Positions 1 through 9,369 of a DNA stretch of 64,000 bases are shown here, piece by piece. The notes beneath the pieces were generated by a model, which worked only from the letters and a program-made list of their open reading frames with translations, searched no databases and was not told the origin of the DNA. The stretch's first letter is position 1; each line of letters opens with the position of its first letter. Source of the stretch: Voacanga thouarsii (taxonomy: Eukaryota > Streptophyta > Magnoliopsida > Gentianales > Apocynaceae); the NCBI GenBank assembly GCA_026120185.1, contig JANUWF010001281.1, positions 1,182,501 to 1,246,500 of the forward strand, given 5' to 3'. The translations under genes were made by a program, and so were the position numbers.

Positions 1-1774
1 AAAAAAGTGCCAAAAAATTATGCCAAATATTAGCCACCGATTTGCGATGGAATAGTTTTCGTCGCAAATTTATACCAAATATTAGCTACGGATTTGCTAC
101 GGAATCCAAAAATTGTCATTTACTTCGTGGCAATTCCGTGGCAGATTGCCACGGATTCGCCACGAAAATTTTTCTTTTTTTTTTTTGTTCTAATTTATTA
201 ATGATATTGGTTTGTGATAACTTTTGATACATACCTTTTAAATAATAATGACAAAATGTTTTGTAAATATTTTGATTTATTTATTTTCTAATGCGTTCAT
301 TCTTAAAATGAATTGAAAATAAGATGTATTATTTTTTTAATATCGAAATATATGTTTATATTAAATTAAAAAATTTTAAATAAATGATATATTTTTTTAT
401 TTTGATTATAAAAGTCATTAAAAATTATTGTGAAAAACTATATTATCATTGAGAGTATTTAGAAAAATATATTACGCAAAATAATGATAAAAAAGAAAGG
501 GTTAAATTTTTTTTATGTGTTCCATGGCAATCTGCCACGGCTTTGCCACGGAATCAAAAAATGACCACTTATTCCGTGGCAATTCCATGGCAGATTGCCA
601 CGGAATTGCCACAAAAATTTTTCTTTTTTTTTGTTTTAATTTATTAATGATATTGGTTTGTAATAATTTTTTATACATACCTTTTAAATAATAATGACAA
701 AATATTTTGTAAATATTTTGATTTATTTATTTTCTAATGCGTTCATTCTTAAAATGAATTGAAAATAAGATGTATTATTTTTTTAATATCGAAATATATG
801 TTTATATTAAATTAAAAAATTTTAAGTAAATGATATATTTTTTATTTTGATTATAAAAGTCATTAAAAATTATTATGAAAAACTATATTATCATTGAGAG
901 TATTTAGAAAAATATATTACGCAAAGTAATGGTAAAAAAGAAATGGTTAATTTTTTTTTATGTGTTCTGTGGCAATCTGCCACAGCTTTGCCACGGAATC
1001 AAAAAATGACCACTTATTCCGTGGCAATTCCATGGCAAATTGCCACGGATTTGCCACGGAAGTTTTTTTTTTAATTTATAAATTATATTAGTTTGTAATA
1101 ATTCTTGTTCCATACCTTTTAAATACAAGTATCTTGATTTGTTTATTTTTCTAATGCAGTCATTCTTGAAATAAAATTGAAAATAAGATGTATTACTTTT
1201 GAGTATTGAAATGTATGTTAGTATTAAATTAAAAAATTTTAAATAAACGATATAAATTTTTTTTATTTCGACTATAAGAGTTATTGAAAATGATTGCGAA
1301 GAACTATATTATCATTGAGAGTCTCTAAAAAAGTATGTTACGTAAAGTAGTGATAAAAAAAAAGTTAAATTTTTTTTGTGTTCCGTGGCAAATCCGTGGT
1401 AATCTGCCACGGATTTACCACGGAATCACAAAATTACCACTAGTTCCGTGGCAAATCCGTGACAATCTGCCATGGACATTTTGCCTTTTTTTCTTACATT
1501 GCTCTAATTAATTAATCATATTGATTCGTAATAATTTTTGTTCCATAACTTTTAAATAGGAACGATGAAGTGTTTTGTAATAGAATGTAATATTTTGTGT
1601 GTAGAAATATATGTGTGTGTATTAAAATAAAAAATTTTAATAATATGATGTAATTTTTTTTACAGCAAAAGCCATTGAAAATATCAATACAATTAATTAT
1701 ATTACCATTTAGAATATACAAAAAATATGTTAGGTAAAATAGTGATAAAAAGAATAAGAAAATTTCATTAATTA

Positions 1775-1823
1775 TGTGTGTGTGTGTGTGTGTGTATTAT
1801 GAATACACACACACACACACACA
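1775..1823. repeat. (TG)n followed by (AC)n, hairpin-forming microsatellite pair
   Basis: About ten TG units and about nine AC units are separated by a short spacer (TATTATGAATA). The two tracts are reverse complements and could fold into one long hairpin. Confidence 0.9.
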
Positions 1824-1824
1824 A

Positions 1825-1828
<4 letters not shown>

Positions 1829-1857
<29 letters not shown>

Positions 1858-1979
1858 TGTATGTATGTATGTATGTATGTATGTATGTATGTATGTATGT
1901 ATGTATGTATGTATGTATGTATGTATGTATGTATGTATGTATGTATGTATGTATGTATGTATGTATGTTTGTTTGTTTG
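1829..1979. repeat. (GTAT)n microsatellite
   Basis: About 35 near-perfect GTAT units, ending in GTTT variants. Long open frames over this tract in several phases are artefacts of the 4-bp repeat. Confidence 0.95.
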
Positions 1980-2606
1980 TTCATGTATATTTATGATTAT
2001 GATTGTATATGTTTGTGTCAGTTATATTATGTATGAATTTAGTATAAATCATTTAATAAAAGAGATAGTATAATTAATAATATATAAAATTTTTAAATTA
2101 TATAAATATACAAAATATTTTTTATATTGAATAATATAATTTTATATTGAATATAAATATACAAATTTTTTTTCGTGTTCCGTGGCTAATCCGTGGCTAT
2201 TTCTCACGGATTTGCCACGGAATTACAAAATTACTACTAATCATTGGCAAATCCGTTCTAGGCATTTTTTTCATTTTTTTTTACAATATTTTTTGGGATA
2301 ATCTAAGATATTTTTTTTTTTCAAACACTTAGAAAATTTTTTGTCAATTCCCAATTTCTTCTTCTTCCCACTCCCTCCTCCTACGCTCTCGCTACCCCAT
2401 ATGTGTTCCCCATCCCGCCTTCCCCTCTCCCCCAGCGCCCCCGTATCCCGACTTCCCCTTCTTCGCCGCCACACTACAAGAAAAATGCACTTTAGCGACG
2501 GAAATTAGCGACGGCTTTGTTACCGTAGCTAATTTGCGACGGAATAGCGACGGTAAACAAAAATTTTTAATTTAAATTTATTTTTTAAAAATTTGTCAGA
2601 AGCCAT

Positions 2607-2910
2607 AGCTAATCCCTCGCCAAATAGGGAGGGACTAGCTAGTCCCTCGCTAATTAGCGAGTGATTAGCTACGGTAAATGAAATTAACACTAATACTAAT
2701 TAATTGTTCAAATGCCGTAGCTAATCCCTCGCTAATTAGCAAGGGATTAGCTACGGCATACGTAATTAGAACTTACACTAAATTAATTGAAAATGCCGTA
2801 GCTAATCCCTCGCTAATTAGCGAGGGATTAGCTACGGTATCGTAATTAACACTAATACTAATCAATGTCGTAGCTAATCCCTCGCTAATTAGCAAGGGAT
2901 TAGCTACGGC
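2607..2910. repeat. Four spaced palindromes inside the CACTA element
   Basis: Near-perfect ~44-bp palindromes with arms containing GTAGCTAATCCCTCGCTAAT lie at about 2714-2757, 2795-2837 and 2868-2910. A longer, more degenerate member lies at about 2607-2667. Spacing is about 73-81 bp. Transcripts would form a run of short hairpins. Confidence 0.88.
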
Positions 2911-3014
2911 TTCAAAATCCCTCGCTAATCCGTCGCAAATCCCTCGCTAATCCGTCTCTAATTTACAAAAAAAAATACTATATAATTAATATAAAGAACA
3001 AAAAATCACAAGAA

Positions 3015-3085
3015 TATCAATAGCCTAGTGGTGAAGCACGTGCTCCCCCACAACAAGGACGCGGGTTCGAGCCCCGTGTCCGACA
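3015..3085 (+). promoter_or_regulatory. tRNA-like segment (A box and B box) inside the CACTA element
   Basis: TAGCCTAGTGGTGAAGC (3021-3037) resembles a pol III A box and GGGTTCGAGCCC (3063-3074) a B box, 32 bp apart as in a tRNA. The flanks do not form a clear acceptor stem, so it looks like a SINE or tRNA-derived head rather than a tRNA gene. No poly-A or simple-repeat tail typical of a SINE was identified. Confidence 0.6.
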
Positions 3086-3405
3086 TAATCTCAAAAAATT
3101 ATCTTGCGGGTCGGGTCGGGTCGGTGGTCGGACCGAACCGGTTACGCCGGGTCTTGACTAATTAATTTTTTTTAAATAAAATTCGTTGGCCGTCGCTAAT
3201 CCGTCGCTAAATTTAGCGACAGATTAGCAACGACCTTAATTGCAAATTTAATTATAAATATCATTACTTAATATCCGTCGCTATTAGCGACGGATTTTTG
3301 GTCCGTCGCTATTTGCGACGCCAATCTTAGCGAGGGTAAAAATCCGTCGCTAAACTCAATTAGCGACGGATTTGACCGTCGCTAAATTGTTGTTTTCTTG
3401 TAGTG

Positions 3406-3550
3406 CCAGCCACCCCCCCGTGCCCAACCACCCCTGGCGCTCCCTGTCCCGACTTCCACTTCCCCGCCGCCAGCCATCCCCGCGGCCAGATCTCCTCACC
3501 CGGCGCACCCAACCAGCGGCCCCCCACCCACGGGCCCTCAGCTCATACCT
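3406..3550 (+). other. GC-rich, pyrimidine-rich stretch between CACTA element and WRKY fragment
   Basis: This C-rich block (CCACCCCC, CCGCCGCCAG) continues the composition of 2340-2471, so the CACTA element split one GC-rich tract. It differs sharply from the AT-rich surroundings and resembles a 5'UTR or first exon of the WRKY-like fragment that follows. No clear start codon in the WRKY frame was found. Confidence 0.5.
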
Positions 3551-3660
3551 GATGGAGATGGAGATGGATCAAGATGCAAAACAGAAGTATACCCACCTCC
3601 AGATTATTGGTCTTGGAGGAAATATGGGCAGAAACCCATCAAAGGTTCACCTTTTTCCAA
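3551..3660 (+). pseudogene. WRKY group IIe transcription factor, N-terminal half of the WRKY domain
   Basis: Frame 2 from 3551 reads an Asp/Gly run, then PPPDYWSWRKYGQKPIKGSP. This is the WRKYGQK DNA-binding heptad with the PIKGSP continuation typical of group IIe WRKY factors. The exon ends at 3660 before GTAAAT, at the conserved R-type intron position of WRKY genes. The usual YPR before the intron is FS plus a split codon. The zinc-finger exon (C-X5-C..H-X-H) is not found downstream, so this is only a fragment. Its next neighbour is HSP90-like sequence, not WRKY, suggesting a captured or broken gene. Identity is firm; being a fragment is inferred from absence of the second exon within the following 5 kb. 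Confidence 0.85.
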
Positions 3661-3861
3661 GTAAATATCACTTTTTGCACTTCATTTTCAGCTCAAATCT
3701 CAAAAACTCGGCACCTAAATCTCTTCTTGACCTCATTTTTCTGGGTTTTGAACATGATTAATCAGACTAAAATTCTCGATTTTGTTGCCAGATGGAATAG
3801 ATCATTGGATTCCTCATTTCTTGTTTAGAAGGAATCAAAATTGCCCTAGGTTAATCTTGAA

Positions 3862-4117
3862 AATGATCGAGTCTATTTTGGGACTTCATTGTCAATCTAT
3901 TGCTGCAGAATCTAATTCATTAGAATTCCCTGCAGAGAAAGATGAATATCAAGCGGAGGTAAGATTCATCCTTGAACATTGAGTTAGGCCAAAGATGAAG
4001 TTTTTATTGAAAGTGCACTTTTTATTTTGGTGGCAGGTGATCCGTCTCGTGAACATAATAGTTAATAGTTTGTACAGCAACAAGTGTTTCTTAGAGAGCT
4101 TATCAAGCATGTCTTGA
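3862..4117 (+). pseudogene. HSP90 family (organellar type) N-terminal fragment, two exons
   Basis: The first part ends in AEKDEYQAE at 3958 before a GT donor. After an acceptor at 4036 (TGGCAG) the reading continues [16 protein letters not shown], then a FLRELI-like stretch that needs a one-base shift. This matches the conserved start of the HSP90 ATPase domain ([34 protein letters not shown]). The PAEK lead-in and intron position resemble plastid or mitochondrial HSP90. The frame breaks at 'ttcttagagagc' and reaches a stop at about 4115. No later HSP90 exon was found. The chaperone could not be made from this copy. Confidence 0.75.
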
Positions 4118-4684
4118 ATTGTCTTTTCCCCTTTTCAGTTTACATTTTTTTTTTTCAGTTACTATGTTTACTTATTTTAAGGTCTCAGTAGATAATTGGT
4201 GTCTCATTACATGTAACGGCTTTTTCATGTGTATATGAAGAGATTAAGAATTGCCCTTTTAGAGCATGTGCCATGTAGAGGTTGTTGATCATATTGAAGC
4301 AAACATCTGAAATACATGAACTTAAACTGATTAAAACAATTTGGGATGACAGTTTCACAAGGACTATTGACGGAATAAATGCTATTCCAATGAAGTATGG
4401 CAATTTGGTTGCTTTGTTCGCTTTGTTATTTTTTCTAACTGTTATTTTTGTATGCTCTCTTTGAGATACTTGATGTTGGCCTGTGATATAGAATAATATG
4501 CTCTTTTGCTGCTATCTTTCATTAAATTTTTACCTAATTGCTGGTATGCAATTTGTGCATATAATTTCAGTTTTATCAAATTTTCTGGTATAGGAATTTC
4601 TCGATCTAAATTACTGGGGATGTAACCTTGTTTTTTCATTGTATATTGGATATTCATTAGTATATATGGTTGTCCTTCTATCAG
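4118..4684. other. No recognisable gene; intron-like AT-rich DNA
   Basis: T-rich sequence with scattered stops. Short open stretches here match no family I recognise. Confidence 0.5.
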
Positions 4685-4792
4685 GCCAAAAGGAGTGGAA
4701 GAACTTACAAATATGAAAGTTCTTCACAAAAGGTCTTGGAACAAACTAAAATCTCCCTTGTAGGTTTCGAAAAAGATGCAATTGAGGTGTGA
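4685..4792 (+). other. Possible exon of an unidentified gene
   Basis: Between a plausible acceptor (TTCTATCAG) and donor (ATTGAG|GTGTGAGT) is an open segment coding about 35 residues, starting AKRSGRTYKYESSSQ and ending FEKDAIE. The boundaries and codon texture look exonic, but I do not recognise the protein. It may belong with the exon-like stretch split by the solo LTR at 4935. Confidence 0.35.
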
Positions 4793-4934
4793 GTTTGGTT
4801 TTATGTCTCGTGTAAGTTTCTTTCAGTAAAACTTGTGACTTCTATACTTAATGAAATTTAGCTTGATTTGGATAATTCTCTTGCAGTGCTTTAACAAGAA
4901 GCAGCAAAATCTGTTAAGTACATGACGATTAGGG

Positions 4935-6466
4935 TGTTAGAATTCGTGGACTCCTAAACGCGAAAAACATCCACAAATCCCTCCCGAGGACCCATGTAAA
5001 CGATTAAGAAGATCTAAGGTTTAAGAATGACCTCTGGTTGCTGTAATCGAAATCCTTCGATTCTAGTTGCGCTATTGTATGTTCAACCCGAACAATCACC
5101 AGACGCTGCAGTATGCGAACGTCCTCTATTGGATACACACCGCAAACTCACTCGATACCCGGGGAGTGCTAGCGCCTAGGGTTTGAGAGGTTTTTTTTTT
5201 TCTTTTCTGGTAGAGAATGGCACGAATGTTCTCAACCGAAAAAAATTGGACTATTGAAAAGACGGCTAGGATTTTCTTAAAAACCCCCAAACCTCTTAGA
5301 GTCCAACTCTAATAATATCTTATCATATTCTAATTTAAATTCAAATTAAATTAAAATTGATATGATAAGATTCTGCCATTATCTCGGTAATTTAACTAAT
5401 TAATTTACCGAGTCAGATTCTTATAATCTGGACATCATCCAGATACATCGAATGTGGACATATTTCCAGATTCATTGTATCTGGTAAATTTTCTAAGTAC
5501 GATTAACTTAGACATATTTTCAGATTCATCGAACCTGGTCACCAGAAAAATAACCTAACAAGTTCGCTTATTGTATGACCCTATAGGTTCATTTAACACT
5601 GACAGTGTGCCTAAATCATATTTAAATGGCCCACAAGTTATAAGCGGTTTCTAGCAAAACATTATAACTATCCAGGTTAAATGAAGATCAGTGATCTCTT
5701 TGAACCAAACCATAATTTTATATTTAGTCATTTTGTCACACGATATCCAGATTAAGTATAAGGCACGGAGCATGTAATCCTTATTAAGCTTAATCAATTA
5801 TTTCTTGATTTCATAGTAGACTATTCAAACAAATGATATCAATATCTTAGATTGATATATTTGAGCACGGCCATGCCTTTTTAACAGTCTAACTTATCAA
5901 GGGGCCCATGGATATCTCTCCCATAACTGAGAGGGACAAATTCCTTCACAATCAATCATATTCCTCTCCTTGATTTATTCTATATCCAACAGTAGTCTAA
6001 TTTATTAACTGGTTAAAGACAACTTTAGACAATGTCAAAATATAGAATTTATCAAGTAGGAAACTATGATGAATTTAGGTCGAAGGACTTTCAATATTAT
6101 TATGGCTAGAAAGTACTTATGACATATTCCATGAAGTACTCTCACAGTGGGTCATGTCCAATACAATGTTCTCTAACATTTATTTATGTCTTAACTCGAT
6201 ATCACAAATATCCATGGCCAGTAAAACATAGCCATCAAGTCACAAACATACTAATCTTAATTTATTATTATTCCAATAATAATAATCGATCAGGGACAGT
6301 TTTAGAATAGTTATTGTATTCATTGTAGGGTTTTACTATCAAGTCACGTACTTGATGACCAACAAAACAAAACTCACTATTCATGGAAAGGAAAGCCTCA
6401 TATTATTATATAAAAAATAATGACAATAGTATAAGTACAAATTGACTTTAGGACATATCCCCAACA
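4935..6466. mobile_element. Solo LTR, 1,532 bp, TSD TAGGG
   Basis: Begins TGTTAGAATTCG and ends CCCCAACA, flanked by the 5-bp direct repeat TAGGG at 4930-4934 and 6467-6471. There is no second copy, primer site or coding region, so it is a solo LTR left by LTR-LTR recombination. The TGTTAG..CAACA termini are most like Copia LTRs; the family is not certain. It carries many short inverted motifs and no ORF of note. Confidence 0.85.
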
Positions 6467-6512
6467 TAGGGTTGTTTTGCCTAATGACCTATTCACTGAT
6501 GATAGCTTTGTG
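6467..6512 (+). other. Exon-like sequence continuing across the solo LTR
   Basis: If the LTR and one TSD are removed, a frame runs from about 4900 to 6512 (KYMTIRVVLPND, then LFTDDSFV), ending before GTACAT. Only about 25 codons are open and a stop lies close to the upstream acceptor. The gene is not recognised. The LTR may have interrupted a host exon. Confidence 0.3.
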
Positions 6513-6699
6513 GTACATTTCTCATTCTTTTCTTTTCTTTTACTCATTGTTTAACATGATTACAAGTGAAACAAATTCTGCATGCTTGAACATGTGATTG
6601 GTGCTTGTTTATGCTAGAGCCACTAAATTTGTTCTGTTTTGTTGTATTTTTTTCATCTCTGTTATCATCTTTTTTTCTCTTTTTTTAACTTATAAGAAT

Positions 6700-6775
6700 G
6701 GATCCCCGTGAGTGATGGGTGATCATTCCTCGTGAGTGATGAGTGATCATTCTTCATGGGTAATGGGTGATTACA
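6700..6775. repeat. Short tandem repeat, ~29-bp unit
   Basis: About three imperfect copies of CGTGAGTGATGGGTGATCATT. Confidence 0.7.
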
Positions 6776-6781
6776 TTTTCA

Positions 6782-6886
6782 TTGTTATGACAATTAATGT
6801 TTTTTTTTAAATGTTGTTGATTTTGTGGTGGCTTTGTGCCTAGAAACGTCCAGTATATAAGGGAAACTTTGTTGATTTTTTTTTTT
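6782..6886. repeat. Left copy of ~110-bp direct repeat flanking the RKD pseudogene
   Basis: Contains GGTGGCTTTGTGCCTAGAAA and CGTCCAGTATATAAGGGAAA. The right copy is at 9077-9191. The ~2.2 kb between them holds the RKD pseudogene. Confidence 0.85.
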
Positions 6887-7031
6887 TTTGGGCCATCTTG
6901 ATACTCCACATAAGTTTATTACCCTTAAGTTTAATTTTATACAATAGATTTTAATGCCTAAGAATCTTCTTAATGTAAAGAAAATTTGAGAAAGATCATA
7001 AACTTAACCTTATGTAACTAAAGCAATTAGA

Positions 7032-8639
7032 CTAACATCTGCCTCTCAAAATTTTTTCCAGATCCCTGAGTTTTCTCTTCTCATACTTGGCCTTAAAACA
7101 TGCTTGTCTTAGCCTCTTTGTTTGATCTTCCAACTTTGCATCAGGGATTTCTTCCATCAACTTCTTCTCACGTTCCAGTATCTCAATGGCCATTCTCTTC
7201 TCAAGTATGTGTGAGAAAGAACATGAACAAGTCTTGATTAGGGTCTCCAAGCTCCTAAACTTTCTGTAAGGCCATCTACGAATTCCCAACTCTCTACATC
7301 TTTTTTTGAGATTGGTTCAACAAACATTCAGTTCTTTGGCCGCTCGAGTCATTGACATGTAAAAGTACTTCGAAATGGTTGTTCTTGATAGTGTCTTGGA
7401 GTTCCTGATTACCTTCTTCTCCACAGGAACTTTGTTTGAAGTGATACCTTCAATAGGCATTTCCTCCATAGTAGCATGTTCGTAACTTTCACTGATTCAT
7501 AACACAACAATCCAAACCAGATGAAGAAGATGAGTGAAAACTCCCTTAAAAAAGAAAAAGCCTTAGAAGTATCTCACCTTAAATCAAGAGGAAGTGGTAG
7601 GTTCGGAAAGGAGAACACATCAAATCTTTTTTATTGGAAGCTATTTCAAAATTTGACCACATCTCAAACGAATTACAATTATCCATCAGAGGAACAACAT
7701 CAAAAATAGTCTCTTGAATAGGTTGATCAAATTGGAAATCCAAAGCAATATGTTCATAACTTTCACTTATTCATAACACAACAAACCAAACCAGATGAAG
7801 AAGACGAGTGAAAACCCCCTTAAAAAAAAATAGCCTTAAAAGTATCTCACCTTAAATCAAGAGGAAGTAGTAGGCTCAGAAAGGAGAACACATCAAAATC
7901 TTCTTGATTGGAAGCTATTTCAAAATTTGACCACATCTCAAACGAATTACAATTATCCATCAGAGAAACAACATCAAAAATAGTCTCTTGAATAGGTTGA
8001 TCAAATTGGAAATCCAAAGCAGCAAGTTCATAACTTTCACTGATTCATAACACAACAAACCAAACCAGATGAAGAAGACGAGTGAAAACTCCCTTTAAAA
8101 AAAAATAGCCTTAAAAGTATCTCATCTTAAATCAAGAGGAAGTGGTAAGCTCAGAAAGGAGAACACATCAAAATCTTCTTGATTGGAAGCTATTTCAAAA
8201 TTTGACCACATCTCAAACGAATTACAATTATCCATCAGAAGAACAGCATCAAAAATAGTCTCTTGAATAGGTTGATCAAATTGGAAATCCAAAACAGCAT
8301 GTTCATAACTTTCACTGATTCATAACACAACAAACCAAACCAGATGAAGAAGACGAGTGAAAACTCCCTTAAAAAAATAGCCTTAAAAGTATCTCACATT
8401 AAATCAAGAGGAAGTGGTAGGCTCGGAAAGGAGAACATATCAAAATCTTCTTGATTGGAAGCTATTTCAAAATTTGACCACATCTCAAACGAATTACAAT
8501 TATCCATCAGAGGAACAGTATCAAAACTAGTCTGTTGAATATGTAGTTCAAATTAGAAATCCAAAACAGCATGTTCATAACTTTGATTGGAAACTATTTT
8601 AAAATTTGACCACCTCTCAAACGAATTACAACTATCCAT
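7032..8639 (-). pseudogene. RKD-type RWP-RK transcription factor pseudogene
   Basis: RWP-RK proteins of the RKD group are plant nuclear DNA-binding regulators of egg-cell and embryo identity. The minus strand reads ISKYFYMSMTRAAKELNV, then C, a stop, TNLKKRCRELGIRRWPYRK (about 7250-7390). This is the RWP-RK domain with the RWPYRK signature intact but one in-frame TGA where the family has Leu. Downstream are the coiled-coil-like ILEREKKLMEEIPDAKLED and TKRLRQACFKAKYEKRKL, to a stop at 7032. Upstream exons begin with ATG at 8637-8639 (MDSCNSFERWSNF) and form a tandem repeat. The first unit has an in-frame TAA, and some donors are altered. With the TGA this copy is not expected to give a full protein unless the stop is skipped or read through. 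Confidence 0.85.
7478..8572 (-). repeat. Four tandem 272-275 bp units, each an RKD exon plus intron
   Basis: The landmark GTTCATAACTTTCAC occurs at 7478, 7752, 8026, 8301 and 8573, so periods are 274, 274, 275 and 272 bp. On the minus strand each unit reads an open segment (SYEHA..., DQPIQE, LMDNCNSFEMWSNFEIA, PLPLDL) followed by a donor (TTAAG|GTGAGA in the best copies) and a short intron ending TGAATCAG. Another unit begins directly after. Units differ by scattered substitutions and one or two donors are mutated. Confidence 0.9.
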
Positions 8640-8900
8640 CTTTATTGTGCTGAATAAGAAATCTTGGTGCATTTGTGGTTTCCACTAATGCCTAATGACT
8701 AAGAGATATATATATATATCGTGCGGGAAGAGGGGAGGGAGGGCTGGGGAGGAGAGAAAAAGACAAGGAAGAAGGGGAAGTGATAAGGAGAGAAAGAGAT
8801 AAGGAGGAAGATGAAGAGACAAGGAGAGAAAGAGATAAGGAAGAAGATGAAAGGTTAATTGTTTAGAAAGAGATAAGGAGAGAGGGGAAAAGTCAATTTT
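8640..8900. repeat. Purine-rich low-complexity DNA upstream of the RKD pseudogene
   Basis: A short (AT)n near 8707-8720 is followed by repeated GAGAAAGAGATAAGGA-like motifs at about 8730-8890. On the minus strand this precedes the RKD start codon. Confidence 0.7.
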
Positions 8901-9076
8901 TGAGTCTTATCGTGCTTGGAGGTTTTACTTGTTTCAGTCCAAACTATCTTTATAAGTTGCTTGTTTACTTTGCACAGAGTACTGCAATTATTGTAAACAT
9001 TGTGGATGACAATTGTGGGTGTATGTTAGATATGTAGTCATTTCTGTGGCTTTTCAAATTGTGCATTTCATTTATT

Positions 9077-9191
9077 GAATAATTGTTGTGACAGTTAATG
9101 TTTTGTTTTTTTTAAGGTTGTTGATATTGTGGTGGCTTTGTGCCTAGAAACGTCCAGTATATAAGGGAAATTCTACTGATTTTTTTTTCAA
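9077..9191. repeat. Right copy of ~110-bp direct repeat
   Basis: Near-identical to 6782-6886 across the GTGGCTTTGTGCCTAGAAAC core; the poly-T tail differs in length. Confidence 0.85.
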
Positions 9192-9255
9192 GTCATTTTC
9201 GTATTGCTTTTCTTTACCTAACTCGTTGATAATGTATTTCCTTTTCTTTTTGCAG

Positions 9256-9345
9256 TATTTTTTCCTGCGAAGCTCAAGTGGTGAAGTAAATTATGAGAAA
9301 CACAAAGATATTAGGAAGTTTGCATGTTTTACAAGGTTAATGAAT
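9256..9345 (+). other. Possible exon, unidentified
   Basis: After the acceptor TTTTTGCAG (ends 9255) an open stretch reads YFFLRSSSGEVNYEKHKD and IRKFACFTRL. It looks exonic but is not recognised. It lies just left of the truncated Copia element, which may have cut the gene. Confidence 0.3.
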
Positions 9346-9369
9346 GTAGATATAAGGGTTTGCGATTCA

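Larger units (their letters stand above)
1..2270. repeat. Tandem array of ~430-450 bp units with GTGGCAA/TTGCCAC inverted motifs
   Basis: The same block recurs with its landmark (TTCCGTGGCAATTCC and variants) near 124, 572, 1017 and 1444, giving periods of about 448, 445 and 427 bp. A decayed copy lies near 2174-2222, after a microsatellite-bearing stretch. Each unit has a cluster of short inverted motifs (CCGTGGCAATCTGCCACGG and relatives) followed by ~350 bp of AT-rich spacer; the spacers of the first two units are nearly identical. The array runs off the left edge. The dense short motifs resemble subterminal repeats of plant DNA transposons, but no terminal inverted repeat is visible, so the class is uncertain. 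No coding capacity is seen. Confidence 0.85.
2472..3405. mobile_element. Non-autonomous CACTA element, 934 bp, TSD CCA
   Basis: The left end reads CACTACAAGAAAAATGCAC and the right end is the inverse, ending TTTTCTTGTAGTG. The 13-bp termini match (CACTACAAGAAAA). The 3-bp target duplication CCA is present at 2469-2471 and 3406-3408, as expected for CACTA (En/Spm). Subterminal GTCGCTAA-type motifs recur at both ends. There is no transposase, so it would depend on another element. It carries a hairpin array and a pol-III-like promoter, annotated separately. It sits in GC-rich DNA just upstream of a WRKY exon fragment. Confidence 0.93.

Noticed and set aside
1772..2073. Long open frames on both strands over the GTAT tract
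   Set aside because: Repeat artefacts; residues simply cycle with the 4-bp unit.
3015..3085. Functional tRNA gene
   Set aside because: A and B boxes are good but no acceptor stem or clear anticodon arm could be formed.
3372..3761. 129-codon frame starting inside the CACTA element
   Set aside because: Out of frame with the WRKY motif and crosses the transposon boundary.
7478..8572. CRISPR-like array
   Set aside because: Units are 272-275 bp, contiguous, and contain an RKD exon and intron; this is plant DNA.
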